From contig CP022705.1 of assembly GCA_003491285.1 (NCBI GenBank), forward strand, positions 1,299,501 through 1,363,500: DNA of 64,000 nt, in the 5' to 3' direction. Both the position numbers and the translations under genes were made by a program. Each line of letters begins with the position of its first letter. Within the stretch, counting starts at the first letter, position 1. The notes below the pieces were generated by a model. It saw nothing but the letters and a program-made list of their open reading frames with translations, did not search any database and had not been told where the DNA came from. This document shows, piece by piece, positions 34,909-44,258 of the stretch. The DNA comes from Methanobacterium sp. BRmetb2. GTDB lineage: Archaea > Methanobacteriota > Methanobacteria > Methanobacteriales > Methanobacteriaceae.

Positions 34909-36063
34909 ATGCACGAAACACTGCTGATGATACCAGGACCTACCAGGGTAGCTCCCCGAGTATTAAAAGCCATGTCAGAGAATGTAGTAAATCATAGAAG
35001 CGCTATTTTCGGTAAAATATTAACCGAAACCAATGAGATGATGTCTGATGTATTCAGGACAGATAATCAATCCTATATATTAACTGGATCTGGAACTGCG
35101 GCCATGGAAGCGGCCATAGCTAACATCTTGAATAAAGATGATAAGATTTTAAATGTTGTAGGTGGAAAATTTGGTCAAAGATTCATGCAGATAACCGAAG
35201 CTCACGGTGGAAAGCCAGTTGATATCGAAGTTGAATGGGGAACTGCAGTAAACCCTGATGATATTGGGTATACACTGGAAGAAAATGAAGATATTAAGGC
35301 AGTAACAGTGGTTCATAACGAAACTTCTACTGGAGTTGCCAGTCCCATTAAAGAAATTGGAAAAGTAATGAGTGATTATGATGCCCTCTACGTAGTGGAT
35401 ACAGTATCTTCCCTAGGTGGAGACGAAGTAGATGTAGATGGCTATGGTATTGATATATGTGTTACTGGTTCCCAAAAATGTCTGGCTGCACCACCAGGAT
35501 TGGCAGCTATAACTTTAAGCGATGATGCATGGGCTGTGGTGGACAAAACAGAATCACAAACATATTACCTGGATTTAAAAAAGTACCGGAAAAGCGGACA
35601 ATCTGAACCTCCAGAAACACCTTACACTCCAGCAGTATCACTAATGTATGCTATGCACGAAGCATTAACTGTTATAATGGAAGAAGGACTTTTAAACAGG
35701 GTTAAAAGGCATCAAATAGCTGCTCAAGCTACTAGAAATGCTATAAAAGCTCTTAACTTAGAATTATTCCCTAAAGAAGAGGTTTCTTCAACCACAGTCA
35801 CTGCAATTAATATGCCGGAAGGTTTAACTGACAGAGAACTTCGAGGAACTATGAGAAACAAATATCATGTAGAACTAGCTGGCGGACAGGACCACCTTAA
35901 AGGAAACATTTTCAGAATAGGTCACATGGGCAATATTACCCATCGAGAACTTATAACCACTATTTCATCGTTGGAGATGACTTTAAGGGAATTTGGTTTT
36001 GAAGTGGAGATGGGAGAAGGAGTAGCTGCAGTAGCAGATACTTATCTACCAAAAAATCTCTAA
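34909..36063 (+). CDS. Class V aminotransferase (serine/alanine-glyoxylate/aspartate type)
   Basis: A 384-residue PLP enzyme starting MHETLLMIPGPTRVAPRV, with NHRSAIFG, the gating region VHNETSTGVASP, VVDTVSSLGG and the Schiff-base lysine in TGSQKCLAAPPG. This subgroup in methanogens includes broad-specificity transaminases that use aspartate, serine, alanine or phosphoserine-like substrates. The actual donor is uncertain. GGAGG gives a strong RBS. It ends in a T-rich stretch shared with the convergent radical SAM gene. Confidence 0.9.
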   Translation: MHETLLMIPGPTRVAPRVLKAMSENVVNHRSAIFGKILTETNEMMSDVFRTDNQSYILTGSGTAAMEAAIANILNKDDKILNVVGGKFGQRFMQITEAHGGKPVDIEVEWGTAVNPDDIGYTLEENEDIKAVTVVHNETSTGVASPIKEIGKVMSDYDALYVVDTVSSLGGDEVDVDGYGIDICVTGSQKCLAAPPGLAAITLSDDAWAVVDKTESQTYYLDLKKYRKSGQSEPPETPYTPAVSLMYAMHEALTVIMEEGLLNRVKRHQIAAQATRNAIKALNLELFPKEEVSSTTVTAINMPEGLTDRELRGTMRNKYHVELAGGQDHLKGNIFRIGHMGNITHRELITTISSLEMTLREFGFEVEMGEGVAAVADTYLPKNL

Positions 36064-36065
36064 TT

Positions 36066-36095
36066 TTTTTTCCTTTTTCTTTTTTTAATTCATTT
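36066..36095 (+). terminator. T-rich terminator after aminotransferase
   Basis: The plus strand downstream of the stop is a near-continuous pyrimidine run with three blocks of six or more T between 36063 and 36087. It is typical of archaeal oligo-T termination and lies between two convergent genes. Confidence 0.5.
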
Positions 36096-36121
36096 TTTAT
36101 AAAAAATTGTTTTCACACGAT

Positions 36122-37474
36122 TTAAACTTCTTTTATCATGACGGCAATAGTTTTTAAGATTATAAAACCATCCATACGTAATTGACGTAGAATATAACCC
36201 GGTCTTAGATAAAATTTCCGGAATCCTTTTTTTTGCAACTTTTTAAGTTCTTCCAGGGAACAATCTACTGTTTCTAGAACTGGACTTAAAAGAGTGTACT
36301 TGGACCAGTCATTTACTTTAATAAGATCATTTGCACGGGCTTCATTGTAAAATGCTGTACCAGGATAAGGAGTGGCCAGTGAAAAAATAGCATAAGACGC
36401 ATCCAGATCTTTTACGAAATTAATGGTTTTTTCAATATTTTCCTTGGTATCACCAGGCATGCCAATGGCTACAGAGGCAATTGTCCGCATATCTGCTTCC
36501 TTTGTAAGTTTAAATGCATTTCTTATTTTATCCACACTAATTTTCTTGTTCATACCATCTAGAAGTTGTTGGTCTGCTGATTCAACCCCGTAAAAAATGG
36601 TAATGCATCCGGCTTCTCTCATTTTCTTTAAAAGGCTTTTTGAGACAGTATCCACCCGAGCGGTACATCCCCAGAAAAAGTCCAAATCCCTTTTTTTAAT
36701 TTCATCACATATCTCGATTACTCTTTCAGGGCGCAATGTGAATGTGTCGTCCATAAAAGCAATCATTTCTGCATCATAATCTGATATAAGATGTTCTATT
36801 TCATCCACAATATTTTGAGCTGATCTAAACCTCATTTTTCTCCCGTGCATGGCTGAGGAAGCACAAAATGAACAGTTAAAAGGACATCCTCTACCAGATA
36901 TCAGAGTACCGGTGGGTAATTTGATATTAAGAACTTTGTATTCATCCATAGGCAGTAAGTGCCGTGCCGGGAAAGGAAGACTATCAATATCCTTTATTAT
37001 ATCTCTGGAAGGAGTGGTAAAATCTTTACAGGCTATACCTTTTACCTCTTTTAGATCACCACCTTTTTCCAGAGTTTTCACCAACTCCAGCATGGTGTAT
37101 TCGCCTTCACCCAGAATCACGATATCTATAAAATCATTTTTTAAGAGTTCAGTGTAGGTGAAAGTGGGATGATAACCTCCCATGACAATATTTGCATTTG
37201 GACAGGTTTTTTTAGTAATTTTAGCAGTTTTAAGAGCTTTGTTTATGGTGGGGGTTAAAGCGGTTATGGCCACAACATCTGGAGAATAATTCTCTATTTC
37301 TTTTTTTAAAGTATCCCATTCCATTTCCATGGCTGCGGCATCTATTATTTTAACATCAACTCCACCTTCTTCTAATACTGCGGCAATATATGCAATGCCC
37401 AGAGGGGGAGCGACTAATCCTATGAATTTATACTTGGAATTTACATATGGTGGATTTATAAGCAAAACTTTCAT
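36122..37474 (-). CDS. B12-binding-domain radical SAM protein
   Basis: A 450-residue protein. Residues 1-140 are a B12-binding Rossmann domain (LLINPPYV ... GGVDVKIID ... VVAITALTPT ... VMGGYHPTF), without an obvious DXHXXG. A radical SAM barrel follows, with GCPFNCSFC (CX3CX2C) near residue 200. The class includes methylases, mutases and ring-contracting enzymes. The ATG overlaps the stop of the ThDP enzyme by 4 bp with AGGTG inside it, so both proteins probably act in one pathway. Confidence 0.88.
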   Translation of the reverse strand: MKVLLINPPYVNSKYKFIGLVAPPLGIAYIAAVLEEGGVDVKIIDAAAMEMEWDTLKKEIENYSPDVVAITALTPTINKALKTAKITKKTCPNANIVMGGYHPTFTYTELLKNDFIDIVILGEGEYTMLELVKTLEKGGDLKEVKGIACKDFTTPSRDIIKDIDSLPFPARHLLPMDEYKVLNIKLPTGTLISGRGCPFNCSFCASSAMHGRKMRFRSAQNIVDEIEHLISDYDAEMIAFMDDTFTLRPERVIEICDEIKKRDLDFFWGCTARVDTVSKSLLKKMREAGCITIFYGVESADQQLLDGMNKKISVDKIRNAFKLTKEADMRTIASVAIGMPGDTKENIEKTINFVKDLDASYAIFSLATPYPGTAFYNEARANDLIKVNDWSKYTLLSPVLETVDCSLEELKKLQKKGFRKFYLRPGYILRQLRMDGFIILKTIAVMIKEV

Positions 37475-39078
37475 TCTAACACCTGGGGAAGAGGTATTCC
37501 CTCTTCTGAGTCAACAATAATATCAATCAAATAGGGTTTTTTAAGATTTATGACCTTTTTCACAGCTTCAATAACAGCTCCAGGAGAGTCAATTCGGGAT
37601 GAATCAATACCATAAGACTTTGCAAGCTCTACAAAATCAGGGTTTTCCATTTCCACCTCATATCGTCCATTATAGTATAGATCCTGCCACTGTTTTATTA
37701 TTCCCAGGCTACTGTTATTAATTATGCAGATTAATATGGGTAGTTTTTCCTGGGCAATTGTTGCCAGCTCTTGAAGAGTCATTTGAAATCCTCCATCACC
37801 GGTTATAACTACCACAGTTTCTCCCCTACGGGCCAAAGCCACACCAACCGATGCAGGCAACGCATATCCCATAGGCCCAAAACCACCAGAAAAAATTAAT
37901 GAACCCGGCTTTTTCACTCTTCTTAGAAGCGTAACAAAGGTAGTATGGACACCAGCATCATTAACTATTAGTGCATCAGCGGCTCCATCTAAAATTTCTT
38001 TAACGGCTTTTTGAGGTTTCAGGGGTTTTTCCTTATAATCAGTTTTTATATGGTGATATTTTTCATATTGATTAATTTCTTGCAGCCATTTTGGATCTAT
38101 TTTCAGATTTAACTCTATAATTTTAGTTAAAAACTCTTTAACTGAAGTACATACTTTATAATCACCTATCAAGACGTCTGGATCTAAATTTACATGGATT
38201 ATCTTGGCCTGGTTGATACCAACCCAGGTACGTTCGGAAAACCGACAACCTAATCCAATAACTAAATCACAATTTTTACCTGCAAAATTAGCAGCATCAG
38301 TGCCTCTAAGTCCTACCATACCTAAACATAATGGATGTTCTTCAGATATTACTCCTCTAGCATGATATGTAGTTGCAACAGGTATACTATATTTATTCAC
38401 AAATTTTTCCAGTTCATTCCGGGCATTACCCCACATAACACCAGAACCCGCCACGATAAGGGGTTTTTTAGAAGTTTCCAATGTTTTTAGGGCGGAATTT
38501 AACTGGCTTAAATCCTTTTCTGTGTGATATTCAACTTCTTTCTGGATACTGGAATGATTCACATTATAGTTAAAAATATTTTTTGGAATATTAAGATGAA
38601 TAGGCCCTGTTTTACCATTTTTTAACATTTTAATTGCCTTTTTCAAGCTGTTAATTGCCTCTTCACTCTCTTTGATCTGGAATGTTTCAATTGTAATAGG
38701 CCGAAAAATAGATTCTAAGTCAATTTCCTGGAAGACATTTCCACCAGCAAGATCAGTTGGAACATCTCCAGTTATAACCAGCAAAGGAACAGAATCTTTA
38801 TATGCAGTTGCCACACCCATAACTAAATTTAATGCACCTGGCCCGGCAGTGGCGATACAAACTCCAAATTTTCCAGATGATCGGGCATATCCATCTGCTG
38901 CGTGTGCGGCCCCTTGTTCATGCCGCATTAAAACATGTTTTATTTTGGATTTTCTAAGTGCGTCGTAGAATGGGAGAATTTGTTCCCCTGGATGGCCAAA
39001 AATAAATTTTATCCCATTTTCTTCTAAGATTTTCACTAATGCATCGGCGCATCTTATATCTTCACTAGATGATTTCAT
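37471..39078 (-). CDS. Thiamine-diphosphate enzyme, acetolactate synthase large-subunit-like
   Basis: A 535-residue ThDP enzyme of the POX/AHAS family: HEQGAAHAADGYARSSG with the catalytic Glu, the FAD/nucleotide-type central domain (IGLGCRFSERTW), and the ThDP motif GDGGFQMTLQEL...NNSSLG. There is no adjacent regulatory small subunit, and it pairs with a B12/radical SAM protein instead. It may therefore be a paralogue with another 2-oxoacid substrate rather than the biosynthetic IlvB. It appears leaderless. Confidence 0.88.
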   Translation of the reverse strand: MKSSSEDIRCADALVKILEENGIKFIFGHPGEQILPFYDALRKSKIKHVLMRHEQGAAHAADGYARSSGKFGVCIATAGPGALNLVMGVATAYKDSVPLLVITGDVPTDLAGGNVFQEIDLESIFRPITIETFQIKESEEAINSLKKAIKMLKNGKTGPIHLNIPKNIFNYNVNHSSIQKEVEYHTEKDLSQLNSALKTLETSKKPLIVAGSGVMWGNARNELEKFVNKYSIPVATTYHARGVISEEHPLCLGMVGLRGTDAANFAGKNCDLVIGLGCRFSERTWVGINQAKIIHVNLDPDVLIGDYKVCTSVKEFLTKIIELNLKIDPKWLQEINQYEKYHHIKTDYKEKPLKPQKAVKEILDGAADALIVNDAGVHTTFVTLLRRVKKPGSLIFSGGFGPMGYALPASVGVALARRGETVVVITGDGGFQMTLQELATIAQEKLPILICIINNSSLGIIKQWQDLYYNGRYEVEMENPDFVELAKSYGIDSSRIDSPGAVIEAVKKVINLKKPYLIDIIVDSEEGIPLPQVLE

Positions 39079-39257
39079 TACAATACTATTGGTAGTAAAA
39101 CGTTATTAATTTAATTAATTGGTTGACAATTTTTTCAAATTAGCATTGAAAGACGAACCAAATCTTTTCCATTAAATATTTAAAAAAAAAATTTAACATA
39201 AAAAGAATAGATAATTAGTTTAGATAACATGCATATTTTGATAGAGGGGGATTATTT

Positions 39258-41210
39258 ATGCCGAAAGATCTGGATGCTCTTTTAAAAGAGGAGAGAATTT
39301 TCACAACACCTGAAGGGTTGGTTAATGATAGCAACATTAAAAAATGGATGGACGAGCATGATATTGATGATTATGACGAATTATTAAAAAAAGCAGATGA
39401 AAATCCTGAATGGTTTTGGGATGAGATCGCAGGGGAGTTGGACTGGTTTAAAACCTACAATAAAGTTTCCCAGTGGAATCCACCCCATGCTAAATGGTTT
39501 TTAGATGGGAAGTTCAATATTGTTTACAATGCACTGGATAGACATGCCCATAGCTGGCGGAAAAATAAGGTGGCCTATATTTGGGAAGGAGAATCAGGAG
39601 AAGTAAAAAAGTTAACTTACTATGATCTCTATTGTGAAGTAAACAAATTTGCCAATGCATTGAAAAAATTAGGAGTTGAAAAGGGAGATAGGGTAGCTAT
39701 TTATCTGCCTATGATTCTGGAACTACCCATCGCCATGCTGGCATGTGCTAAGATTGGCGCCGTCCATTCCGTTGTATTTTCAGGTTTCTGGGCAAAAGCA
39801 TTTCAGGACAGGGCAAATGACGCCCAAGCCAAAATTGCTATAACTGTTGACGGATTTTATAGGAGGGGCAAAATAATTCCTTTAAAAGAGAATGTTGATG
39901 AAGTTTTAGATGAAACACCCTCTGTTAAAAATGTGATTGTTGTTAACCACTGTGATTGTGATATAGAAATGGTAAAAGGAAGGGATATGTGGTGGCACGA
40001 TGCAATTGCAGATATGAATCGTGAATGTGAAACTGAAGTTATGGATTCAGAGGATCCCTTATTTATTCTGTATACTTCAGGCACCACTGGTAAACCTAAA
40101 GGTGTTCTCCATGTTCATGGAGGATATGCTGTTGGAACCTATGCCACCCTTAAATTTGTTTTTGATTTGAAAGAAGAGGATATATGGTGGTGTGCAGCAG
40201 ATATTGGATGGATAACTGGTCATAGCTATATTGTTTATGCTCCTCTAATGTTAGGGGCCACCTCAGTCATGTATGAAAGTACGCCGGATTATCCTGATCC
40301 TAGTAGATTCTGGCGGATGATAGAAGATTATGGAGTAACTGTTTTTTACACGGCCCCTACTACAATACGAATGTTTATGAAATATGGAGAAAAATGGCCG
40401 GATAAACATGATCTTAGTTCTTTGAGATTGTTGGGATCAGTTGGTGAGCCTATAAATCCTGAGGCATGGATGTGGTATTATAATCATATTGGAAATCGGA
40501 ACTGTCCAATTATGGACACCTGGTGGCAGACAGAGACAGGAATGCACCTTATAACTCCTCTGCCCATATCAAACCTTAAACCTGGTTCAACAGTAAAACC
40601 ATTTCCCACAGTTAAGGCGGACATTTTTGATGATGATGGTAAATCTTTAGAGGAGAAAGGAGGACATCTGGTTATTAAATCGTCCTGGCCGTCAATGTTC
40701 CGGACTTTGTACAATGACCCGCAAAGGTATGTTGATGCTTACTGGAGTGAATTTGAAAATGTTTATCTAAGTGGTGATGTTGCCCGCAAAGACAAAGATG
40801 GATACTTCTGGATACAGGGAAGAGAGGATGATGTACTTAATGTTGCCGGACATAGGATAAGTACGGCTGAGGTTGAATCTGCACTGGTAAGTCATTATGC
40901 AGTAGCTGAAGCTGCAGTGGTAGGAAAACCTGACATTTTAAAGGGAGAAGAGATTAGTGCATTTGTAGTATTGAAGGAAGGTTATACAAATATGCCTAAA
41001 TTCAAGCATTTACTAAGAGAACATGTTCGAAAGGAGATAGGGCCCATTGCAAGTCCTTCATACATTGGTTTTGTCACGGATCTTCCTAAGACCCGTTCCG
41101 GTAAAATAATGAGACGGGTTATAAAAGCCAAAGTCAAAGGAGAGCCAGTAGGTGATATAAGCACACTTGCAAATCCAGAAGCAGTTGACGCTCTGGATGA
41201 TGCCATTTAG
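39258..41210 (+). CDS. acsA: AMP-forming acetyl-CoA synthetase
   Basis: A 650-residue acyl-adenylate enzyme. FNIVYNALDRHAHSWRKNKVAYIWEGE at the N-terminus and the AMP motif YTSGTTGKPKGVLH are typical of acetyl-CoA synthetase, as are TWWQTETGMHLI in the acetate site and the lysine-acetylation loop KTRSGKIMRRV near the C-terminus. It activates acetate for carbon assimilation. GAGGGGG is a strong RBS. It is monocistronic on the plus strand. Confidence 0.93.
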   Translation: MPKDLDALLKEERIFTTPEGLVNDSNIKKWMDEHDIDDYDELLKKADENPEWFWDEIAGELDWFKTYNKVSQWNPPHAKWFLDGKFNIVYNALDRHAHSWRKNKVAYIWEGESGEVKKLTYYDLYCEVNKFANALKKLGVEKGDRVAIYLPMILELPIAMLACAKIGAVHSVVFSGFWAKAFQDRANDAQAKIAITVDGFYRRGKIIPLKENVDEVLDETPSVKNVIVVNHCDCDIEMVKGRDMWWHDAIADMNRECETEVMDSEDPLFILYTSGTTGKPKGVLHVHGGYAVGTYATLKFVFDLKEEDIWWCAADIGWITGHSYIVYAPLMLGATSVMYESTPDYPDPSRFWRMIEDYGVTVFYTAPTTIRMFMKYGEKWPDKHDLSSLRLLGSVGEPINPEAWMWYYNHIGNRNCPIMDTWWQTETGMHLITPLPISNLKPGSTVKPFPTVKADIFDDDGKSLEEKGGHLVIKSSWPSMFRTLYNDPQRYVDAYWSEFENVYLSGDVARKDKDGYFWIQGREDDVLNVAGHRISTAEVESALVSHYAVAEAAVVGKPDILKGEEISAFVVLKEGYTNMPKFKHLLREHVRKEIGPIASPSYIGFVTDLPKTRSGKIMRRVIKAKVKGEPVGDISTLANPEAVDALDDAI

Positions 41211-41336
41211 CTTCGAAGATTAGTTTATAAAAAAATTGAGGGATAATTAAACAAATTAGTTGATAGTAGGAAGGTAAGGATAATTAAAAGATTTAATATA
41301 AGTCTTTTATTCAAATTTATTTTTTAGAAAAAGGAA

Positions 41337-41792
41337 TTAATCTTCTTCTTGATAACTTCCATTATATTCTCCAGAACCAGTAACATCAAACACTACGCCT
41401 TGTGCTATTCGTTCTCCCTTTTTAATTGTATAATCAAAGTTTCCGTAATTATACAACATGAAGTTCAGAGTTCCGTAGAATCCAGGATCTCCTACTGCAG
41501 TATGGATGGATATAAACGACCTTAAAAGAGTTGATCTTGGAAGATAAAGCATTGAATAACCTTTAGGTATTTTTATCTTTCGGTCTACAGTAACTAGATA
41601 ACTGGTTTTTGCTTTTAATGTATATAAAGGACCTTCCACCTCTTCCAGTTCTGGAAGATTTTTTTCATTATCAATAAGTGAACCTGAGCCCTTCTGGATG
41701 TAAACTTTGTCTAATGGTAGATCAATGCCAGAAGGTTGAACCAGCTCTTTGAATTCAGGGAATAATTTAATAAGCTCTTTTTCGCCGATCAT
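41337..41792 (-). CDS. dCTP deaminase/dUTPase family protein
   Basis: A 151-residue trimeric-type DUT/DCD fold. QPSGIDLPLDKVY, YLPRSTLLRS, AVGDPGFYGTLNFMLYN and GERIAQGVVFDV match the conserved motifs in order. Length is short compared with dCTP deaminase (about 170-200), so dUTP diphosphatase is a likely activity; the C-terminus SGEYNGSYQEED could be the flexible active-site lid. AAGGAGT is the RBS. It keeps uracil out of DNA. Confidence 0.85.
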   Translation of the reverse strand: MIGEKELIKLFPEFKELVQPSGIDLPLDKVYIQKGSGSLIDNEKNLPELEEVEGPLYTLKAKTSYLVTVDRKIKIPKGYSMLYLPRSTLLRSFISIHTAVGDPGFYGTLNFMLYNYGNFDYTIKKGERIAQGVVFDVTGSGEYNGSYQEED

Positions 41793-41960
41793 GTGTTTGA
41801 CTCCTTAGAATTTGTTCTAGTTAATCTTAGATAAAACAGATAATATAAGTTGGTTCTAATAATTAAACCCACTACAAAATAATTCATTAAAACTTATTAA
41901 GGCATTTCTAATTTTTAGTATTAAACTGTCCAAGTCTTTTAAATAATTAGTATTTTTAAC

Positions 41961-42470
41961 TTATTTAAGTTTTTTAAGAGATGCGGCAATAAATGAGGGC
42001 AAATCACCAGGACGTCTACTTGAAATCAGATTACCATCTTCTACTACTTCTTCATCAATATATTCTGCTCCAGCATTTTTTATATCTTGTACTATAGATT
42101 TCCATCCAGTAACTTTACGGCCTTGGAGTTGTTGGGCAGTTATAAGAAGTTGGGGACCATGACAAATAACAAATACAGGTTTGTTGCTTTCCATAAATTC
42201 ACGGGTAAACTCTACCACATTATCATGGGATCTTAAATTATCAGGGGAAAAACCACCTGGAATTAAAAGAGCATCAAAATCTTCCACAGACACATCTTTT
42301 ATTGCTTTATCAATAACTACTTCTGTATTTTCTTTTTTTCCTCTGACAATCTTACCTCTTCCAAGTCCAACATGAACTAAGTGGTGACCTTCTCTTTTAA
42401 ATGCATTTGCAGGTTCGGTGTATTCTACATCTTCAAACATATTATCTATTAAAACTGCAATTTTACTCAT
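41961..42470 (-). CDS. PfpI/DJ-1 superfamily protease or deglycase
   Basis: A 169-residue protein with LIDNMFEDVEYTEP holding the conserved Glu, and the nucleophile elbow VICHGPQLL with Cys at about 105 followed by His. It matches PfpI/YhbO-type proteins, once called intracellular proteases and also described as glyoxal-adduct deglycases. The ATG at 42470 is set by GGTGA just upstream. Role in stress is inferred from the family. Confidence 0.9.
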   Translation of the reverse strand: MSKIAVLIDNMFEDVEYTEPANAFKREGHHLVHVGLGRGKIVRGKKENTEVVIDKAIKDVSVEDFDALLIPGGFSPDNLRSHDNVVEFTREFMESNKPVFVICHGPQLLITAQQLQGRKVTGWKSIVQDIKNAGAEYIDEEVVEDGNLISSRRPGDLPSFIAASLKKLK

Positions 42471-42649
42471 ATTTTCACCAGTTATATTATGGGAACTAAA
42501 AGAGAAAATATTTTTCTGCAAACTTATTAATGAAATTATGAAAAAATTTGATTAATGAACTAGATAGTGGATGGACAGATTTTTAAGATATTTAGATCAA
42601 ACCTAAATAATAATTCATATCTAAAAAAACATTATAAAGGAGGATAAAA

Positions 42650-42835
42650 ATGCCAGTTATAACAATAGATTCCCCTAAACTAAGTAAAGAACAGAAAAAA
42701 GCACTTGTTGGAGCTTTTACTAAATCGGCAAGTGAAATTATGAAGTTACCTGAAAGTGCAATGATTGTACTGATTAGGGAGATGGATTCAGAGGATGTAG
42801 GTGTAGGCGGAACATTACTTTGTGATAGAGAATGA
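42650..42835 (+). CDS. 4-oxalocrotonate tautomerase family protein
   Basis: A 61-residue protein starting MPVITI, so that Pro2 becomes the catalytic N-terminal proline after methionine removal. It has the usual beta-alpha-beta size, LSKEQKKALVGAFTKSASEIM and the GVGGTLL loop. Physiological substrate unknown. AAAGGAGG is a near-perfect RBS. It is convergent with the protease gene, 10 bp between stops. Confidence 0.9.
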   Translation: MPVITIDSPKLSKEQKKALVGAFTKSASEIMKLPESAMIVLIREMDSEDVGVGGTLLCDRE

Positions 42836-42845
42836 TTCCACATCT

Positions 42846-43343
42846 TTAAATAAAATTTTCAACAGATACTGCTATTCCCGCAGCATTATTAAAGAAAACA
42901 GAGGATAAAATCCCTACAACCTTTCTATTTTGTATTATAGGGGATCCACTATCTCCTGGAAGAGGAATAGAACGATGGGAAAAAGAGAGATAGTGGTAAG
43001 TTTTTCCAACAGTCATTACGTTACATGAATTCTTTTTTGTACCATTAAGTGCATATGCAGAGCCAATCCGAGGACGGCCTAAATTGGAAATTTCTGATTC
43101 ATCTGAAGATGCATCAGATTCAATTATTACCAGATCAAGGTCATCCAAAATCTTTGAAATGCTTCCCTTAAATCCGTTTAAGGAAAATTCACTATCTAAA
43201 GTACATTTTGCAGCTTTGATAAGATGATAAACAGTTAAGGCACAAATTTTGTCGTTATAGTTAATAATTGCGCCTATCACTCCATTTTTATCGTTACATT
43301 TTACTGTTGCGCCAGCCCTTAATTTTTCAGGATTAGATTTCAT
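42846..43343 (-). CDS. Chymotrypsin-fold serine protease-like protein, cytoplasmic
   Basis: A 165-residue protein without signal peptide. The order ALTVYHLIKAA (His), DDLDLVIIES (Asp), LPGDSGSPIIQNRKVVGILSS (Ser in GDSGSP) reproduces the catalytic triad of trypsin-like peptidases, with the second beta-barrel completed by the last strands. It is unusually short, like minimal proteases. It follows the phosphoribosyltransferase gene by 18 bp on the same strand, so the two are probably cotranscribed. Substrate unknown. Confidence 0.75.
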   Translation of the reverse strand: MKSNPEKLRAGATVKCNDKNGVIGAIINYNDKICALTVYHLIKAAKCTLDSEFSLNGFKGSISKILDDLDLVIIESDASSDESEISNLGRPRIGSAYALNGTKKNSCNVMTVGKTYHYLSFSHRSIPLPGDSGSPIIQNRKVVGILSSVFFNNAAGIAVSVENFI

Positions 43344-43361
43344 CTTAAAGTTTATATTAAA

Positions 43362-44054
43362 TTAATAACATCTTTTTTTCAATATATCCATTACTTCATC
43401 TTCACTAACATCAGACCATTGCTGATAGGCATCGGCCACAGCAAATGTATGTCCACTTCGAATATTTGCACAGTAAATCCTACTAAACTGAGATTTCAGT
43501 AGATTTAGATTGTCTAAACTTCCAGTGGGAGTGGCTAAAATTAATTCATCACACCCTATTTTTTTAAGAGCTTTTGAAGCTACTAAAACAGTAAAACCTG
43601 AAGCAACACCATCATCAACCAGTATAACAGGTCGGTTTGTTATATTAAGAGGATCTTTATCCAATCCAAATTTTTCAATCCTTTTTTGTACTTTCTTTTG
43701 GGTATTTTCTATTCCTTTTTTGATTTCTATATCTTCCAGTACCAGTTGTTTTACGAAATTTTCATTCAAACCAACAGTTCCATCAAAAGCAACCGCACCA
43801 TACCCTACTTCTGTATTCCAGGGCAAAGTTATTTTGCTTACCACAGCAACATTTAGGGGAAGTTTTAATATACGGGCTATTGCATCACCAACCGGCACGC
43901 CACCGGCAGGAATAGCTAAAATAATGGTATTTGTATTTTCATATTTTTTTAGCATCGTGGCTAATATTTCACCCGCATGCATTCTATGGTGAAAAACAAA
44001 TAATCTGTCTCTTAACTCTGGCAGATCCACTATTTTATTATTAAAATCGGGCAT
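43362..44054 (-). CDS. Phosphoribosyltransferase-domain protein
   Basis: A 230-residue type I PRTase. VILVDDGVASGFT near residue 145 is the PRPP loop, and AIPAGGVPVGDAIA near residue 45 a second conserved loop. The insertion between them (EVGYGAVAFDGTVGLNENFV) is typical of the stand-alone PRTase family found in stress operons of bacteria and archaea, often with unknown base. The ATG at 44054 has AGGTG nine bases upstream; a GTG at 44066 overlaps that RBS. The protease gene follows. Confidence 0.82.
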   Translation of the reverse strand: MPDFNNKIVDLPELRDRLFVFHHRMHAGEILATMLKKYENTNTIILAIPAGGVPVGDAIARILKLPLNVAVVSKITLPWNTEVGYGAVAFDGTVGLNENFVKQLVLEDIEIKKGIENTQKKVQKRIEKFGLDKDPLNITNRPVILVDDGVASGFTVLVASKALKKIGCDELILATPTGSLDNLNLLKSQFSRIYCANIRSGHTFAVADAYQQWSDVSEDEVMDILKKRCY

Positions 44055-44258
44055 CAAAAAAGACACCTATAAAATTGAACTATCAATTAAGTATATAGAT
44101 GCAATACGATATATTATTTTCTTTATCCCAGGCTTTATTATCATAGTTAAAGAACAATATACCTGTAAGTATTGTGTTCGTAGAATTCATATTTTATAGC
44201 CAATATCTTTAAGCAAGATAAATTTTTTATTTAATGCTCCCCTATGGCGGTGATAAAA

